Position numbers and translations under genes: made by a program | In this document: positions 12,078 through 20,794 of the stretch, piece after piece | Position numbering within the stretch: position 1 is the first letter of the stretch | Layout: each line of letters opens with the position of its first letter | Origin: Dipylidium caninum | Lineage: Eukaryota > Platyhelminthes > Cestoda > Cyclophyllidea > Dipylidiidae | NCBI GenBank assembly: GCA_017562135.1 | Contig: QEYB01001354.1 | Coordinates: 1 to 32,379, forward strand | Reading direction: 5' to 3' | Length of the DNA stretch: 32,379 nt | Notes under the pieces: model-generated | Databases searched by the model: none | Seen by the model: only the letters and a program-made list of their open reading frames with translations | Told to the model about the DNA's origin: nothing

Positions 12078-12269
12078 CACCGAGCTCCCTCCATGCAAAG
12101 TAAACTGCGTAAGCAAGTGCTCATTGTTTGTCCAGGTATAGCAGATAGTTGGAAGAGTCGCAATTGCGACTTGAAGTCGTCCACGTTTGATGTTAGGAGT
12201 GGGGTGGTAAGACACTGACATAATCCTTCCTGCGTGGGAGCACCCAAGACGACAGGAACCATTCCGTAC
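12078..12269 (-). pseudogene. Fucosyltransferase (GT10), C-terminal catalytic exon spanning the palindrome boundary
   Basis: It begins after an acceptor (CACCTTAGCAG) and reads YGMVPVVLGAP, then in a neighbouring frame YVSVLPPHS, then NVDDFKSQ, and finally YFAWRELG. These are the consecutive GT10 landmarks: vPVVlG, the proline-rich loop, the (I)NVDDF block and the YF.WRE block. It ends at GGTG/GTAACT. At least three single-base shifts break it. The inner end of the left palindrome arm (12107) falls inside this exon. In the right arm only the last 20-25 bases remain, from about 19625, and the upstream part is replaced by the inner repeat. Confidence 0.85.
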
Positions 12270-12704
12270 CTGCTAAGGTGAGAGGTCACGCTCGCGCATT
12301 TCCCTTTACCACCTTCGCTTTACCAGTTTTCCGGCAGGTAAGAGAGCGAACCTACGCAATGATAGAAAATCGCCACTGACTCTAAGCGCACTTGTCGCCA
12401 CATATTTTTTTCATGAGATAGAGGCGGGAGTCCAAAAATACTGACCTCTGATAACGCGTAGATCCTCATTGAAATCCGTGTCCATGCGTGTACCAACTAA
12501 TTGCTGACACCGCAAAACCCATCTACAACTCTTGCCAAGTTCTGTGCGGTTGGTTTTGCGCTGGGTGGGTTGGGTTGGTGTTGTTACACTTTTCCCACTA
12601 TCAGTCTATGTTTCATCCACCCGCTAGTTATCACCGAATCCCTACAATTCATTGACATTTTCCTCCGACCACTCACACCAGGCGTCAGACCTCATCTTGG
12701 GTAC

Positions 12705-12873
12705 CCGGTGTGTTAAGAGCATTGGAGGTTCGCCGTCTTCTCGGTTATGTGTAGTACTTGCAGTTAGATTTTCTGAAGGCCAAGTAGAACTTGTAGTGCT
12801 CCGAGAAGTGAGACCACTGAAATGCGTCCCGACCCGGCGGCGTCTCCATCCCCATTGCGCCGTACACATCCAC
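12705..12873 (-). pseudogene. Fucosyltransferase (GT10), GDP-fucose-binding exon
   Basis: Clear GT10 signature. After a strong acceptor (T-rich tract then TAG, 12875-12874) the - strand reads VDVYGAMG, then DAFQWSHFSEHYKFYLAF, then SNCKYY and, after a one-base shift, ITEK. The family hallmark is VDVYG..G followed by YKFYLAFENS.C.DYITEK, which binds the nucleotide sugar. The glutamate of FEN is altered here and the TEK frame is broken. The exon probably ends at a GT near 12704, but this donor is uncertain because of the frame errors. The next exon is 12078-12269. Confidence 0.8.
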
Positions 12874-13295
12874 CTAAAAAAAACACCTTTAGACCCTCTT
12901 CTCAAATACTTCTCTCTATTCGTTGCTCAACGCTCCATCTACCGATGTTATTCCTCTCCCTGCTGATCCCGCCGTGCGCCCTCCCGTCTGTAGGCCAACT
13001 CTCCTCGAGAGATCAATTGTGCAATTCCCATCTGTTGTTTTTTGCGTTGGCAGTTTTGGAAACCAATCCAGGTAGAGCAGCTTTCTTCCGCCTCTTGTGA
13101 TGCTGCAATGGCAGCAGGACGTGTGTTACTCCCCTCTGCCAGCTCTAGTTTCGCTATTTCATTACCGTTGAAAGGATATTAGGCTGTTTTTTGCAGTGAA
13201 CCATGCGTGCGGGTACATGCTTAGGGCACTTGTGTGACCACGGCATGTATTGTTGAATGAACAAAGACACAACCTGAAGCCAGGGAGGCACTTAC

Positions 13296-13400
13296 TGGTC
13301 CCGCAGTTAGAAGTTGCCGAAAGGCTGCCGTCGCTAACGTGACTGAGGGCAAGTATCTCACTGATCCTCTTTCGCACGGCCCTCTTCTAACCCCATTCAC
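13296..13400 (-). CDS. Fucosyltransferase (GT10), middle exon
   Basis: On the - strand the frame reads LSATSNCGTS and then meets ACCA/GTAAGT, a consensus splice donor (exon end 13296). SNC followed by a small residue and K/R resembles the conserved GT10 block usually seen as WVVSHC or WFVSNC, before the central linker. It lies between the N-terminal exon (14034-14650) and the GDP-fucose-binding exon (12705-12873), in the right order and strand. The 5' limit is not clear. Confidence 0.45.
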
Positions 13401-13837
13401 GGGATGTCCGTTTCACGTTTTTCTTTAAACAAAACTGAGTGTCCAAGCTGATTGAAGTGACCCAAGTTTGAAGTCAAGTTAATCCACACATTTCTCTTCC
13501 CTGGAAATTGTACTCACATTAGCCCTGGCACTTAGTACCGTATTCTCTTAACAGACACGAGTCATTCTCCCACACTTATGAAGATGCGGATGCTAACGGT
13601 TGTGAGGTCACCATATGAAGCTGAGTTCAAGATAATGAGGGCAGCTAGAGAGGAGAGAAGTGAGGGTGGTTTCATTTTGAATCTCTGTGATGCAAAGGTA
13701 GAAAAGTTTTTCTGTCACTGCATTACGGAAAGTTGAAGCCTGTGTGGCAAGCTCCATTTGCTTGCTGCTTAATCTGGCATGTTGGAGTTGATCATGTTGG
13801 CCACAGGTTGGCATCCTCGTCTTCGAGAATGGCGGCT

Positions 13838-14150
13838 GAACCGGTGTCGGCTAAGACAACAACTCTTCTGCCATGCTGAGGCGGATGACCATGGTGAGGT
13901 GAATTGGACTAAGCAATTAACTACCCCTGCGCTTCCCACACGTGAAAGCCTGCAGATGTGCTTGTTGCTATTTCAAGTCACCCTAGGGGGCTAAAATGCT
14001 TACTTGGTGGAGTTTGCTTATCAGACAATCTCCTCATGTGCACAGACTCTCGACAGACTCAAAGTGCGATGAAGAACTCCCTTCTCCTTCATAGACTCGG
14101 TTGTTACGCTGTATAAGAACGGCTCCGAGAAATACCGCTATGTCACCCCG
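13838..14150 (-). repeat. Segment shared between the central fucosyltransferase and the arm copies
   Basis: In + orientation this segment resembles the right arm at 21105-21395, and in inverted orientation the left arm at about 10090-10400. Shared blocks include CTGAACCG(G)TGTC, AACAACTCTT, GCTGAGGC, AGACAATCTCCTCAT.TGCACAG and CGAGAA.TA.CGCTATGTC. Similarity fades on both sides. Because it overlaps fucosyltransferase coding sequence, the likeliest reading is an old tandem gene duplication rather than a mobile element. Confidence 0.65.
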
Positions 14151-14650
14151 CATCAAGTTCTTTCCAATCTCTCCGTAAAAGCTGCAGTTACATATAACGT
14201 ACACCCGTGGGATGCAGGTGACATGGTAGAGTAGATGTCTGTCGTACGTAGATCTTGGGTTGGCTCGCCACAAGAGATAGGTCGCTCTAAAGATAGTTTC
14301 ACAATAGTTTGAGGCATACATCCCCATAGGCATGTTAGGCTTCGCCACTATTTGACAATAGACATCCTCCACTGGTAGCTGTATACTTTACCTCCATTGT
14401 GGGAGGAAGGAGGATATCCACTCGAGCTGGTTCATAGCGTAGCTGGTAGGTTGGTGTTGTCTCTCTCCGCATTCTCGTGGGAGGATGCATGCGTGTGCAG
14501 TGAGGACATGCCGCACCCATGACGCATGTTGGGGAGATATGGCCATGGACACACAAAGAGGATGAGAGCAACAAGCGACCCAGTCAAAGCACGGGAATAA
14601 AAGCACGCAGAGGATCTCATGGGTGCTTTCCTAACTTGCTGCCGCATCAA
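14034..14650 (-). pseudogene. Alpha-1,3-fucosyltransferase (GT10), N-terminal exon
   Basis: 5' part of a Golgi fucosyltransferase, which moves fucose from GDP-fucose to GlcNAc-containing glycans. The - strand frame from 14650 begins MMRQQVRKAPMRSS, a basic cytosolic tail, followed by the hydrophobic anchor ALTGSLVALILFVCPWPYLP. This is type II topology. A stem follows in other frames (RMRRETTPTYQLRYEP, ILLPPTMEVKYTA). The catalytic domain then begins with NCSFYGEIGKNLM and GDIAVFLGAVL, which matches the family's pattern of Cys, a short strand and an AD/GD-hydrophobic-F motif. At least two frameshifts are present. A GGAG/GTAAAG donor-like site at 14392 is probably not used, because the downstream sequence reads on. 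The lower end is approximate. Confidence 0.6.
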
Positions 14651-16433
14651 TCAGGTATCTGGTGCAACCGACTAAGCGATGGCAGTGCAGCGTGGCAAAA
14701 TGGCTGGTTGGCTGCGCTCACCAAGACCAATCAGATGCCTCTCAAGCAGCATTGTTAGTTTGTGTGCTCTCCTTCGACACACTAGTCTACCGGAACCTGC
14801 AACCACTGAGTAGCACTGCAGCAGTCGCTCCGGCTGCAGTTGAGCGATAGGCGTATTAAAGTCAGCCGTCTGAGCGATGGAGTATGTATGCTACGCCCAA
14901 GGACGTCTTGGGCGTATATCCATCTATCTATCCAAACAGTGCACTAATCACGTGACGAGCTTACGTGCAACCACTGACTCTAAATGTCCTCTCCCTTTTT
15001 TCCTCTTACCATTTCAAATCGCTACTTTATTCGGACAAAAGTAACAGGCATTTGGCCGCGGTAAGGAATTTCATACAATGTGTCGCCAAACTATCCAGCG
15101 AGTTTAGTTAAAAGCATTCCTTGCCTAATTTAAGCGCTATCAGATCCACTGCTTACCAGCTTTGTGAGCGTGATATGCACGGTGTTAATGCCCCTTTCAC
15201 ATCGGACGAGTTTGAGTTTGATCGTAGGCTGCGTTGACGACGTTTGTGCCTATTCCTAACGAGTTGGAATTTGTTTATGCGGTTTAGCCATGTCCGAAGA
15301 TGAAGTGGAAAGGCTTGACCTAATGCAGCCATGCTTTTGGCTTCAACGATGTAGGTGATTTCGGACGGTGGGAGGAGTGTGACTGTGTGATATGACTGGA
15401 AGCGCTTTGTCAGCAAAAGCGTTTTCCAATGTGACAGAATCTTGGTGCGACTACTCGTTTCATATACAGCGCAATAACATAAAGAAGGCAGCCTTTGGCA
15501 TCCTTCATCGCTGGACTTGTTGCCTAAAACAGATGAACTTCATTGAGGGAGATTGGTGTGCGACGACAGCACTGTCTCCGAAGGCGACACGCGCACTTTA
15601 CTTGTTGCAGGTAAGTAGACCGAGACATTCACCCTCGCAGTGATGCGCAACGCAGTTCTCTCCCACCTCGTGGTTTGCCTTTCATAACTTTGCTCACAGA
15701 ATCCACTTCTCAGCAATGACCCTCATCCCCGTCGCAATAGAGGGAGAATGCTCGTAGTAAGGCGTTCAACTAATTACTTGGCGCATAAGTTCCGAAACCC
15801 GTTCCCTCTGTGCCACCACAATTATCTGGGGGACGTTTCTCTTTATTTTTTTTTCAAAAATTTTTTCCACTGCGCAAACTCAAGGAATGCCTGTTTAAAC
15901 CCTTCTCGTATAGGCTCAAACGTGAAGTGCACAGAGTGATTTCATGGACCGAGTTGAGCGTTGAGACAAGTGGCCGAAATTTCTGACGTTGCCAACGCGC
16001 TCTACTCGGATTTGTAACTTTCGGCAGATTAGGCTGACCAACGCAATTATGAAACCTATGCTCCACGTTGTCCAAATCAATTTGTGCATCGGAGGAAGCC
16101 TGTGCGAAAATGAGTGTGAGTGACGGGGACGGTCCTTGTGAAGCGAGATGACTGATCGTTTGTCTCACATCAGGCCACAAATGCTTCGAAGTTGTAAGTT
16201 TGTTTCCACGACCCTAACCAAGTGCATTCCGAATTTCCCGTGGCTAACGTCCGAAGAATAAACTAACCAGAGCTACGCTCCAACAAACACATAGCCACAA
16301 ACACTTTCTCGCGTGAACGAGGCATCAGCTCCAAACGATTCCCTCGCGCATCAGTTACATTGATGGCCGTCCGAGGAAGGCGGCTCCAACTTGGCCCATA
16401 CGATTCTGGTTACACTGGCGAGGTCTGCTACGA

Positions 16434-16679
16434 ATGCAGTGCACTTCCTCGCATGGCAATTTTGCACTCACTTCTCTATGCGTTCACGCATCATCATTTG
16501 TATACAAAATGTGTGACTCTCCTGGCCCACTTACCAGCAACCTCGTCTTCCTGCCCCTCATGCTTGCGTTGGCCCCCCTCAAGCGACAGTCTTCCTCAAC
16601 TACCTATGAGGCTGAGGCAGTCCAACGCAAACTCCCTCATGTCAGAGCAACTTTCTGTCTTCTCAGGGAAGTCTTCATG
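16434..16679 (+). CDS. Exon candidate of unknown function
   Basis: An open frame on the + strand ends at CTTCATG/GTGAGT, a consensus donor. It reads SPGPLTSNLVFLPLMLALAP, then TTYEAEAVQRKLPHVRATFC, then LLREVFM. The first part is hydrophobic and could be a signal or membrane segment. The inner repeat copy 1 begins about 60 bases after the donor. No family recognised. Confidence 0.3.
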
Positions 16680-16740
16680 GTGAGTATTCGCATCGGAGTA
16701 GCTAGCTTGTGGGCTTCGAGGGGAGGCTCAGCAGCGCATT

Positions 16741-17040
16741 TAGAAGACGACTTCGTGAGAGCGGTGAGCGTGAAGTGCTGTGAGGGAAGCGTCATTCCGG
16801 TTGGGGAGGGGAAGAAGTTCACAGAGCAGCGGGGCCAGAAAATGCCCGCCTCCACCTTATAATGGATGTTGCAAAACTACAGTTCTAGTGTTGCAGCACA
16901 CTGGCGTGCGCACAAACTAGGTCGAATGTTGGAGGGGGAGAGTTGGACGACAAAGAGAAGGCTGTCAAGTGGCGTCAATTTTTGCTTCCTCCTGCTCTCC
17001 TTTTCCTCCGGGTTGACTGAGTCCCATGAGCGTACGACAG
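16741..17040 (+). repeat. Inner inverted repeat, copy 1
   Basis: About 300 bases that recur reverse-complemented at 19310-19620. Shared blocks include the GACGACTTCGTGAG start, the GGGGAAGAAGTTCACAGA block, the CACACTGGCGTGCGCA block, the AACTAGGTCGAATGTTGGAG block and the GTCCCATG end. Similarity stops at about 17040. Differences are again mostly one-base gaps. The copy lies just downstream of a possible splice donor at about 16680. No transposase, terminal repeat or target duplication was recognised, so it may be a segmental duplicate or a dispersed repeat. Confidence 0.85.
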
Positions 17041-17175
17041 GGCAAATGGAGGACTAACACAATGGAACTCCTCGTCTTAAGCGCAGAGGTCTGGGGCAAC
17101 TTATGAGGGGAAGAAAATAGACATTTGGATGCGAATACAAGTAGAGGAAAATGGAAGTGGGTGCCATGAATAGCG

Positions 17176-17448
17176 TCATTGCCTCTCAGATTCCATGCTA
17201 CGTCGGATGTTGCCACGCGCAGCCTCTATGGGGGGGCGGAAAGAGTATGGAGGCTTGAACGAGCAGTGTGTGCCCTCGAGAAACAATCCAAGAACACAAT
17301 CGACTGTGCGTACACGGGGTGAGCTCTCAGTGGGACTTACCCGCACCCGACACTCATTGGGTCCTTTCATAGTGTAGCGCCTTCTCCTACGCACAGCCCA
17401 TCTATAAAAGGCCTCCTCGTCGCTATCATCACTCTGTTCAAAATTCAC
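17176..17448 (-). CDS. Coding-like frame with acidic/basic start, unknown
   Basis: The - strand frame begins MNFEQSDDSDEEAFYRWAV, followed by a run of arginines and then VRVSPTESSPRVRTVD. The acidic cluster followed by a basic cluster is unlike random sequence. A TCTATAAAAGG string at 17400-17410 lies inside the frame, not upstream, so it is not evidence of a promoter. No family recognised. Confidence 0.25.
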   Translation of the reverse strand: MNFEQSDDSDEEAFYRWAVRRRRRYTMKGPNECRVRVSPTESSPRVRTVDCVLGLFLEGTHCSFKPPYSFRPPIEAARGNIRRSMESERQ

Positions 17449-17497
17449 TTCTCAGTCTAGACCGTGAGGAGCCATTCATGCCTCAGGTGTTCTTTAG

Positions 17498-17848
17498 TCA
17501 CTTCTTCAAGCTGCTCACAGTCTCACAAATGCCATTCGTTGCAATCTGCCAGCAACGCGGCTTCAAAGATGTAGGGCTGAAGGAGGAGTGATAGCGTATC
17601 ACATGGTGCCTTTGATGCCCTGAATCATGAGCGTGTTTAAGAGCACAGTGATGTCTGCAAGCGAAGCAGACAGGGAAACAACTAACCATTTCATGCCCTC
17701 TGATAAAGTGGAAGGATGCGATATCGATTAGAGCAGTTCCCTCCACCATACCTCGCGGAAACTGAGGCTCGACGGGACCAAATTTGACCAAATGGAGTTC
17801 GCAGAACGTGAAAGAAGAGTCTGGATCGGTAATGAAGAGGAGAGTCAT
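17498..17848 (-). CDS. Coding-like frame, Cys/His-rich, unknown
   Basis: A 116-codon frame on the - strand, one of the longest open frames in the window. It contains CFPVCFACRHHCALKHAHD and several further histidines. The Cys/His spacing does not fit a zinc-finger family that I can name. It has no mirror copy because it lies in the palindrome centre. Confidence 0.2.
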   Translation of the reverse strand: MTLLFITDPDSSFTFCELHLVKFGPVEPQFPRGMVEGTALIDIASFHFIRGHEMVSCFPVCFACRHHCALKHAHDSGHQRHHVIRYHSSFSPTSLKPRCWQIATNGICETVSSLKK

Positions 17849-17890
17849 AATGACAGCTAACGTCTCTATTTTTTCCTTTTACGCGCATGT

Positions 17891-18052
17891 ATGGAGGAAT
17901 GTGTGCTTCTAAAGCAGCGAGAAAGAGCCAATCAGAATGAAAAACAAATGAAGTTAGCAGAAGGAGGACAAGATAACGAACAAATTACCATGGTAATCGC
18001 AATCATAGTGACTTTGATCTTCTACTTCAGTTACTGTCTATTGAATTTATAG
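17891..18052 (+). CDS. Small tail-anchored membrane protein frame (53 codons)
   Basis: Complete ATG-to-TAG frame. The first half is charged and polar (LLKQRERANQNEKQMKLAE), followed by QDNEQI and a hydrophobic segment TMVIAIIVTLIFYFSYCLL, with the stop two residues later. This is the layout of a tail-anchored or small single-pass membrane protein, or of the last exon of a larger one. A T-rich tract with possible acceptors precedes it (17866-17890), so it could be a terminal exon rather than a gene start. It is loosely like small single-pass membrane proteins with a basic helix before the anchor, but no family is claimed. Confidence 0.4.
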   Translation: MEECVLLKQRERANQNEKQMKLAEGGQDNEQITMVIAIIVTLIFYFSYCLLNL

Positions 18053-18480
18053 GGAGAATACGAAATTCACGGACGGGATAGAAAAACCGAGTCGTCTTCC
18101 GTGTGGAAATTTTGATGGCTCTAGTGTTCCAAGCGAGGGCACGTCCTGGACCTCACACAAAGCCCACTCCCTGTGTTCTAACTTTTTTTTTCAAATTGTC
18201 CTACTCACACATTCCCATTTATTCCCTCAATGAACTACCAATGCAACTGCAGAAATAGCCAATCTTGTGTGATTAAAGTAACAAAGTGTGCCGATTTTAT
18301 ATTAAACGACATTAGTATGGTCCTTGGGAAAGAGTCAAAGTGGTTGCTGATCCAACTCTCTCATCTGTCTCACTAATTCCGAATGGACTTGGTTCATTGC
18401 GTCTGCGGGCAGCTTACGTCCCGTGGCAATGAGACACCTCCTCGCGTCTTTCCCACGCTCTTCCCTCTTTCCTTCGTTCA

Positions 18481-18536
18481 GTCCTTCCCCCACTCCCTGC
18501 TCTCTCTCCCATCACTGAGTCAGCTTTGTATGCCCG
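18481..18536 (+). repeat. Short direct repeat, copy 1
   Basis: A C/T-rich run followed by TCTCTCTCCCATCACTGAGT and CAGCTTTGTATGC. It recurs in the same orientation at 19059-19112 with a few changes (CACTGGGTCAGCTTTTGTATGC). Confidence 0.6.
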
Positions 18537-18547
18537 CCTGTCTCAAA

Positions 18548-18712
18548 ATGAGGAGGAAAGAAGGCTGTGCGAGGACAATCGTTATACTCGCGCTTCTTTT
18601 GCTGGCTGGCCTACGTTGTTGCGCACAGTTAACGACCTTTTCACAAACTGACGGAACTGGTAACATGGTTGTTTTCACGGATGGAAAAGCCTATATCAGG
18701 CACTTGGCTATT
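18548..18712 (+). CDS. Signal-peptide exon candidate
   Basis: From the ATG at 18548 the frame reads MRRKEGCARTIVILALLLLA and then GLRCCAQLTTFSQ. This is a clear basic N-region, hydrophobic core and small-residue cleavage region, probably cut near CCA/Q. It continues TGNMVVFTDGKAYI. The pattern of a signal peptide, then F, then a hydrophobic strand, then DGKAYI, faintly recalls the start of a semaphorin/plexin beta-propeller, but the match is too short to call. Upstream in-frame codons extend to 18383; the ATG at 18548 is preferred because it gives a standard secretion signal. Confidence 0.4.
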
Positions 18713-18815
18713 TCTTCGCTTCTCTCTCCAAGATTAATTAGTGCCTCGCGTAGCCGCATGTCCTTCTCACACAACCCCTTAGCCCTGGGCTGTGGACAGG
18801 CTCCTCTTTTCGACC

Positions 18816-18881
18816 TTTTTTTTTTTTAGTCTGGCCTCTGCGGCGGCTCTTTGGCTGCTCCGTGGCACTTTTTTTTTTTTT
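18816..18881. repeat. Two poly-T tracts
   Basis: T12 at 18816-18827 and T13 at 18869-18881, 41 bases apart, in the C/T-rich part of the centre. Confidence 0.85.
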
Positions 18882-19058
18882 CTAACCCTCTCCCTCCGAC
18901 TCCCTCAACAAGTACGCTTTCCTTATGTCCACCACGACAGAAACCACCAGTTGCGCTATTCTTTCCAGACTTCCTTCTGATTTGGATGAAATTAAAACTC
19001 GTCTCTCGTCCTCTAAAACCGCTGATTTTTGTTATTGATCTCAAACAAACCTGATCCC

Positions 19059-19112
19059 TACTTCCCCCTCACCTCCCTTCTCTCCCCATCACTGGGTCAG
19101 CTTTTGTATGCG
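19059..19112 (+). repeat. Short direct repeat, copy 2
   Basis: Partner of 18481-18536, 0.58 kb downstream. Differences are again mainly one-base gaps. The similarity does not extend to either side. Confidence 0.6.
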
Positions 19113-19309
19113 TCTATGGCGTTTTTTCCTCTGAGTGGCTTTACCAAAAGCTGTACACTAGAAACTGCCTCGTGTGGTGAGCACTGCAGCTCTGAAGTGG
19201 GCGTCTTTTGGTGGGAGACTTTCATAGGCAGCAAGGATGGAACATGGCGCACATAACTCGTGACTTTCTTCCAACCAATGTCCCTTTGACGCAAAACAGC
19301 ACACGCCGA

Positions 19310-19620
19310 TGACGAGACTGTCGCACGTCCATGGGACTACAGTCAACCGGGGGAAAAGGAGAGCGGAGGGAAGCAAAAATGAGCCACTTGACCAGCCTTC
19401 TCTTGTCGTCCAACTCTCCCCTCCAACATTCGACCTAGTTTGTTGCGCACGCCAGTGTGCTGCAACCACTTAGAGAACTCGTTTTTGCAACAACATCCAT
19501 ATAAGGTTGGAGGGGGCATTTCTGGCCCCGCGGCTTCTGTGAACTTCTTCCCCTCCCCCACCGAATGAACGCTTCCCTCACAGCACCTTCACGCTCACCC
19601 TCACGAAGTCGTCTCTAAAT
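19310..19620 (-). repeat. Inner inverted repeat, copy 2, abutting the right arm
   Basis: Reverse complement of 16741-17040. Its end at 19620 lies within about five bases of the inner end of the right palindrome arm. Two inverted duplications therefore meet at one junction. Read on the - strand it contains stretches that translate without stops, for example LQHTGVRNKLGRMLEG, but no family was recognised. Confidence 0.85.
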
Positions 19621-19624
19621 GCCT

Positions 19625-19648
19625 GCATGGAGGGAGCTCGGTGTAATC
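19625..19648 (+). pseudogene. Truncated end of fucosyltransferase exon (right arm)
   Basis: Contains GCATGGAGGGAGCTCGG, which encodes the AWREL block of the exon at 12078-12269, followed by a donor-like GTGTAATCT that aligns with GTGGTAACTC in the left arm. Nothing upstream matches the exon. The fragment cannot encode an enzyme and marks the breakpoint. Confidence 0.75.
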
Positions 19649-19669
19649 TATGCAAGTGTACCTCACGAT

Positions 19670-20790
19670 TTCAGTGACACTTTCCTCCACATAACGGGTC
19701 ATTTCTTTGTCAGTGACTGTGGTGCCGTCTGAAACAGGGAAAGTTTACGTAACTGCCGATTGTCTTCTCCACTTTGACGACAGTGATATCACTTCCATCA
19801 GTTATTTCGACATGAGGTAACGCGGAAGAAATGTGGGTTAGTCAACAAAAGTTCAGCAGGGCGACGGGTATCGCCGTTGCCACCACACGCCGGTTTGCCC
19901 TAATTCGATGTGTTTGAATTTTATCATGACAACTCTTTTTCCCTAGACAGATTTTAATTCTCATGAGCAGCTAGAGAGAGGCAAATTGAATGAACACGCA
20001 GTGTTCTTAGCAACTTGGGGAAACCCACTCCATGTGATTTGCCTCATGCGCGGGTAGATGAACTTGAATTTCACCAAGGAATATGCTCCACAAGGATGCG
20101 AAGAAACCACGAGGTTCGACGATATCGTAGCCGTTAGTCCGTACCACTTTGCCCACATTTGTTGTCTCTAAATTTCATCATTGACATCGGCAGAGATGTG
20201 TTCGGAAGGGCGTCCACTGTAAGAGATTGCTCTTTAAATGATCTTTGTGCTGTGAGGAAGCAAATAAGTTGTGCATTAAATATTGACTCAAGGTCGAAAA
20301 GGCGACTCGATTGCCGTCTCTGCGGGTTCATGCATCACCTCGGCGCAGGCTGCTGACGCTCAAGAAGTATTCGCCAGACCGTTTCGTAGACCCCAACCAG
20401 TTGTGCTTTCTACCGCGAGTTGCTACCATTAATGTGAACCCAACTCGCCATATCATCATCTTCCCACGGTCCTCTCTTACCCTCCCACATTCTCTCGCCT
20501 CTTGTCACCCTCACTGCACCGCCATTTGTAATGAAAGCTCTCGTCTGATTCTTTACTCTCGTAGGCTGAATAACTTCGTTGCGAGTGGTTGACAGTTTGT
20601 ACACTTTGCTCTAAAATGAGACAACAACAGATTTTTGGGGTGACAGACGCTCAGTCACTGTGAAAATGCAAATTCAGTCACAGTTGCGGTTTTGATGACG
20701 TACAATGAGAGATAAAGTCGGAGTCGTGTCGATTAGCCAAGCCAGGTAGCATATAGGAGCAGACATGGAATCGTCGTACACTTCAACAAT
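19670..20790. other. Right-arm inner stretch, mirror of 10740-12070
   Basis: The - strand frames at 20410-20604 (KNQTRAFITNGGAVRVTRGE, WEDDDMASWVHINGS) and 19961-20158 look weakly coding. No family recognised. Confidence 0.4.
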
Positions 20791-20794
20791 TGTG

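Larger units (their letters stand above)
1..12107 (+). repeat. Left arm of giant inverted duplication
   Basis: This segment reappears reverse-complemented at 19625-31240. Anchors checked by eye: 1-130 with 31110-31240; 721-740 with 30500-30515; 5161-5213 with 26139-26191; 5480-5860 with 25500-25880; 8660-8890 with 22510-22740; 10200-10270 with 21225-21290; 11880-12000 with 19690-19815; 12061-12107 with 19625-19670. Order is kept throughout. The sum of paired coordinates drifts from about 31241 at the outer end to about 31732 at the inner end, so this arm is about 490 bases longer. Identity is about 75-90 percent by local alignment, and most differences in the aligned segments are single-base gaps. 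The arm reaches the window edge, so its true outer end is not visible. Confidence 0.95.
12108..19624. other. Asymmetric centre of the palindrome
   Basis: This 7.5-kb segment separates the two arms. I compared its halves around the geometric midpoint (about 15866) and saw no large-scale mirror symmetry apart from the 300-base inner repeat. It carries most of a fucosyltransferase gene on the - strand, weak exon candidates on both strands, a tail-anchored small frame and a signal-peptide frame. The stretches 15420-16360 and 18060-18380 hold no feature I could support. Confidence 0.8.

Noticed and set aside
14392..14397. GGAG/GTAAAG as a splice donor in the fucosyltransferase N-terminal exon
   Set aside because: Catalytic-domain coding sequence resumes almost at once downstream, and a 20-base intron is implausible. 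The site is probably exonic.
17400..17410. TCTATAAAAGG as a TATA box
   Set aside because: No convincing gene start lies 30 bases away on either strand, and it is inside a coding-like frame.
16741..19620. DNA transposon bounded by 300-base inverted repeats
   Set aside because: No transposase-like frame was seen between the repeats, no short terminal motif, and no target-site duplication. One end coincides with the palindrome breakpoint instead.
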